From: a bacterium UBA4883
Lineage (GTDB): Bacteria > Bacillota > Clostridia > Oscillospirales > Acutalibacteraceae
Assembly (NCBI GenBank): GCA_002399225.1
Contig: DHDF01000109.1
Location: 2,493 to 17,621 of the forward strand
DNA length: 15,129 nucleotides
Reading direction: 5' to 3'
The translations under genes and the position numbers were made by a program. Below are positions 13,567 through 15,129 of the stretch, in pieces. The notes under the pieces were generated by a model, which made no database searches, was not told where the DNA came from, and worked only from the letters and a program-made list of their open reading frames with translations. The first letter of the stretch is position 1, and each line of letters begins with the position of its first letter.

Positions 13567-13580
13567 AAGACGGGAAAAAC

Positions 13581-13617
13581 AAAGAGGGGAAAAGCCGGCG
13601 GCTTCTTCCCTCTTTTT
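13581..13617 (+). terminator. Intrinsic terminator closing the pyridoxal kinase/DUF1003/acyltransferase operon
   Basis: AAAGAGGG (13581-13588) pairs with CCCTCTTT (from 13608) and an inner AAGCC pairs with GGCTT around GGC, followed by TTTTT (to 13617). Confidence 0.85.
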
Positions 13618-13663
13618 GCGGTTTTAGAAATGGGTGCAAGCGTGCTGTTTTTCAAAAGCAAAG

Positions 13664-13689
13664 CCGCGGGGGAAAAAACTTTCCCGCGG
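13664..13689 (+). repeat. GC-rich inverted repeat upstream of the XRE-type gene
   Basis: CCGCGGG (13664-13670) and CCCGCGG (13683-13689) form a 7-bp stem around 12 nt that can extend as GGGAAA/TTTCCC in an alternative register. No T-run follows on the plus strand. It lies about 40 nt before the next start and may be a leader hairpin or an operator. Confidence 0.55.
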
Positions 13690-13728
13690 AACCATCGCTA
13701 AAAAATTCAAATGAGGAGGCGCTGTGCC

Positions 13729-14196
13729 ATGAGCGAAATTGTCACCATTTATGAAATTCACTGCTTTACCGCGCCGGAACCGGGACAGGAAGGGGAAAGC
13801 TGCTCTCTGTTGCCCTGGCGGAATCAGCCGGGTCTGCGGGGTTCGGACGACGGTGGCCGGGATTATGTGCTGCCGGAACCCTACCGCACCGGTACCATGG
13901 AAGACGGAAAGCCGGTGGTGATCACCGACGGAGGCGAACCGTGCAGCTTGATGTTCCACAATGAGCGGCCGTTGCTGATTGACAGCCGGCAGAGGAAAGC
14001 CTATCTGTTAGAGCCGGTCAAAAAAATCGCTTCTTACCGCCAGATGCTGGGCATGACTCTTTCGGATCTTGCCTTGCGCCTTCATGTGGAGCCGAAACTC
14101 CTCTATGAGTGGGAAAACCTGGAACGGGAACCGGATGAGGAAACCCTTTCCAGAATTGCGTCGAGCCTAGGCTGTAAACCGTCGGATTTGCGATGA
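13729..14196 (+). CDS. XRE-like helix-turn-helix protein with unknown N-terminal domain
   Basis: ATG 13729 lies 9 nt after GAGGAGG, giving 155 residues; the open frame upstream to 13711 runs through that ribosome site and is discarded. The C-terminal 60 residues look like a Cro/C1-type DNA-binding fold: IASYRQMLGMTLSDLALRL, HVEPKLLYEWENLEREPDEE, then TLSRIASSLGCKPSDL. The helix-turn-helix has the usual Leu-Ala-Leu-Arg-Leu, Tyr-Glu-Trp-Glu pattern. The first 95 residues contain CFTAPEPGQEGESCSLLPW and LPEPYRTG and end in LLIDSRQRKAYLLEP; I do not recognise a family. The gene lies 110 nt before the suf promoter region, same strand, and might regulate it. No terminator separates it from suf, so some read-through is possible. 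Confidence 0.7.
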   Translation: MSEIVTIYEIHCFTAPEPGQEGESCSLLPWRNQPGLRGSDDGGRDYVLPEPYRTGTMEDGKPVVITDGGEPCSLMFHNERPLLIDSRQRKAYLLEPVKKIASYRQMLGMTLSDLALRLHVEPKLLYEWENLEREPDEETLSRIASSLGCKPSDLR

Positions 14197-14213
14197 AAAT
14201 TTTAGTCTATGTC

Positions 14214-14242
14214 TTGAAAAGCGGAGTGTTTTCGTCTATAAT
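14214..14242 (+). promoter_or_regulatory. Strong sigma-A promoter for the suf operon
   Basis: TTGAAA (14214-14219) and a consensus TATAAT (14237-14242) are exactly 17 nt apart. Transcription should start near 14249, leaving a leader of about 70 nt. Confidence 0.82.
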
Positions 14243-14275
14243 ACAAATATAGATAAAATTAGTATACATTAAGGG

Positions 14276-14289
14276 CAAATGCCCATTTG
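14276..14289 (+). promoter_or_regulatory. Dyad CAAATG-CC-CATTTG, possible operator in the suf leader
   Basis: Six-base arms (14276-14281 and 14284-14289) are perfect inverted repeats with a 2-nt spacer. The same half site ACAAAT occurs at 14243-14248, just after the -10 box, and at 14294-14299. CAAATG also occurs at 13708-13713, just before the ribosome site of the XRE-type gene. It could bind a dimeric regulator, or it could simply be part of a small hairpin with GGGC/GCCC (14273-14284). Confidence 0.35.
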
Positions 14290-14318
14290 TCGTACAAATT
14301 CGAGAGGTGGAAAAATCA

Positions 14319-15062
14319 GTGCAACTATTGGAGATTAAGGATCTTTCGGTCAGCGTGGAGGGAAATCAAATTCTTCACGGCCTGAACCTTGCCGTCGGCA
14401 AAGGAGAAGTCCATGTTCTGATGGGGCCGAACGGCGCGGGAAAATCCACGCTGGTCAATACCGTGATGGGGCACCCGCAGTACCATGTGGACGGCGGCAC
14501 GATCCTGTTTGACGGGAAAGACATCACCGGCGCGCCGGCGAATGAGCGCGCGAAAGCCGGTTTGTTTCTTTCGTTTCAGAACCCGGAAGAGGTCCCGGGC
14601 ATTTCGCTGGAAAACTTCATGCGCACGTCGCGCGTCGCCTTGACGGGCAAGCCGGTCAAGCTGTTTGCCTACAAGAGAGAACTGGCGGAAAAAATGCAGG
14701 AGCTCCATATGGATTCGGAATACGCCTCCCGCTACCTGAACGTGGGCTTTTCCGGCGGCGAAAAGAAGAAATCCGAAATTTTGCAGATGCTGATGCTCAG
14801 GCCCAAGCTTGCCATTTTGGATGAGACGGACTCCGGCCTTGATGTGGATGCGGTTAAGATTGTATCGCAGGGCGTGGAAAAGTTCAAAACGAGTGAAAAC
14901 TCCCTGCTGATCATCACGCATAACACGAAGATCCTCGAGTATTTGCCGGTGGACACCGTGCATATTTTGATGGACGGCAAAATTGTGCGGACGGGCGACC
15001 GGTCGCTGATCGACCGGATCAACGCTTCCGGCTTTCAGGGGCTCGACGCCCCTGCCGTCTAA
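14319..15062 (+). CDS. sufC: SUF iron-sulfur cluster assembly ATPase SufC
   Basis: GTG 14319, 8 nt after GAGAGGTGG, gives 247 residues; an alternative GTG at 14307 would overlap that ribosome site. The ABC ATPase motifs are complete: Walker A GPNGAGKST (residues 36-44), a Q-loop in SFQNPEEVPG, the signature FSGGEKKKSEILQM, Walker B LAILDETDSGLDVD and a switch His in LLIITHNTK. The SGGEKKKxEILQ form of the signature is specific to SufC among ABC proteins. SufC binds SufB and SufD in the cytoplasm and uses ATP to drive assembly of Fe-S clusters on the scaffold. It is first in its operon, with a strong promoter, and sufB follows after 21 nt. The many Fe-S proteins nearby, such as the polyferredoxin, are potential clients. 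Confidence 0.96.
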   Translation: MQLLEIKDLSVSVEGNQILHGLNLAVGKGEVHVLMGPNGAGKSTLVNTVMGHPQYHVDGGTILFDGKDITGAPANERAKAGLFLSFQNPEEVPGISLENFMRTSRVALTGKPVKLFAYKRELAEKMQELHMDSEYASRYLNVGFSGGEKKKSEILQMLMLRPKLAILDETDSGLDVDAVKIVSQGVEKFKTSENSLLIITHNTKILEYLPVDTVHILMDGKIVRTGDRSLIDRINASGFQGLDAPAV

Positions 15063-15083
15063 AGAATGCGGAGGAAAAGAAGT

Positions 15084-15129
15084 TGAACGCTTTGCGTAAA
15101 AAGAAAACTCAAGTCAAGGACATTGACCG
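15084..15129 (+). CDS. sufB: SufB, N-terminal end only (cut by window edge)
   Basis: TTG 15084 lies 8 nt after GGAGG (15071-15075) and opens MNALRKKKTQVKDIDR, running off the window. KKTQVKDIDR fits the start of SufB (typically KTxVEDIDRSIYDI), and sufB is the usual gene after sufC in clostridial suf operons. SufB is the scaffold on which the nascent Fe-S cluster is built. Only 15 complete codons are visible, so the call relies on position as well as sequence. Confidence 0.75.

Noticed and set aside
13711..13728. Start of the XRE-type protein at 13711
   Set aside because: The added residues are encoded by the GAGGAGG ribosome site itself; ATG 13729 is correctly spaced from it.
14273..14284. 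Hairpin GGGC-AAAT-GCCC in the suf leader, similar to the glnA leader hairpin
   Set aside because: The loop has four bases, not six, lacks the A1/G4 pattern, and no terminator follows, so it is not counted as an ANTAR site.

Overview
The window looks like a chromosomal stretch of an anaerobic, moderately GC-rich Firmicute of class Clostridia, probably Oscillospirales/Ruminococcaceae-like (my guess at the family). Grounds for this are the archaeal-type split glutamate synthase with its own ferredoxin, an MtaA-type corrinoid methyltransferase remnant, a clostridial SUF operon starting with sufC, strong GGAGG ribosome sites, GTG/TTG starts, and sigma-A promoters with 16-17 nt spacers.

Layout. 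(1) 1-2522, plus strand: the end of an operon for a split glutamate synthase: tail of the FMN domain subunit (GltB2), a polyferredoxin, an NAD(P)/FAD oxidoreductase and the GXGXG subunit (GltB3), closed by an intrinsic terminator. (2) 2600-3340: a rearrangement scar, with the first 51 codons of an IS5-family transposase abutting the 5' half of an mtaA-like gene; both are broken. (3) 3418-6678: envelope genes: a CrtO-like acyltransferase, a secreted cohesin-like/cadherin-like surface protein with a C-terminal membrane anchor, a membrane zinc-ribbon protein and an L,D-transpeptidase. (4) 6724-8560, minus strand: an ECF sigma factor translationally coupled to a membrane-anchored serpin that occupies the usual anti-sigma position. 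(5) 8720-10271: glutamine synthetase behind a promoter and a leader in which a short hairpin with an ANTAR-like hexaloop overlaps an intrinsic terminator. (6) 10282-13617: a coupled operon of pyridoxal/pyridoxamine kinase, a DUF1003 membrane protein with a repetitive basic tail, a condensation-domain-like acyltransferase with a basic tail, and possibly one or two tiny basic peptides. (7) 13729-15129: a small XRE-type regulator followed by the SUF iron-sulfur assembly operon (sufC, start of sufB).

How the parts fit. Regions 1 and 5 together make a GS/GOGAT ammonium assimilation set, and the glnA leader suggests nitrogen-responsive antitermination. Region 4 is the most unusual part: the serpin has a short cytoplasmic N-terminus, one membrane span and an external serpin fold, so it could sense an extracellular protease and release the sigma factor. 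Region 6 is of unknown purpose; its successive products share lysine/asparagine/proline/alanine-rich tails. No RNA genes, CRISPR array or intact mobile element were seen.
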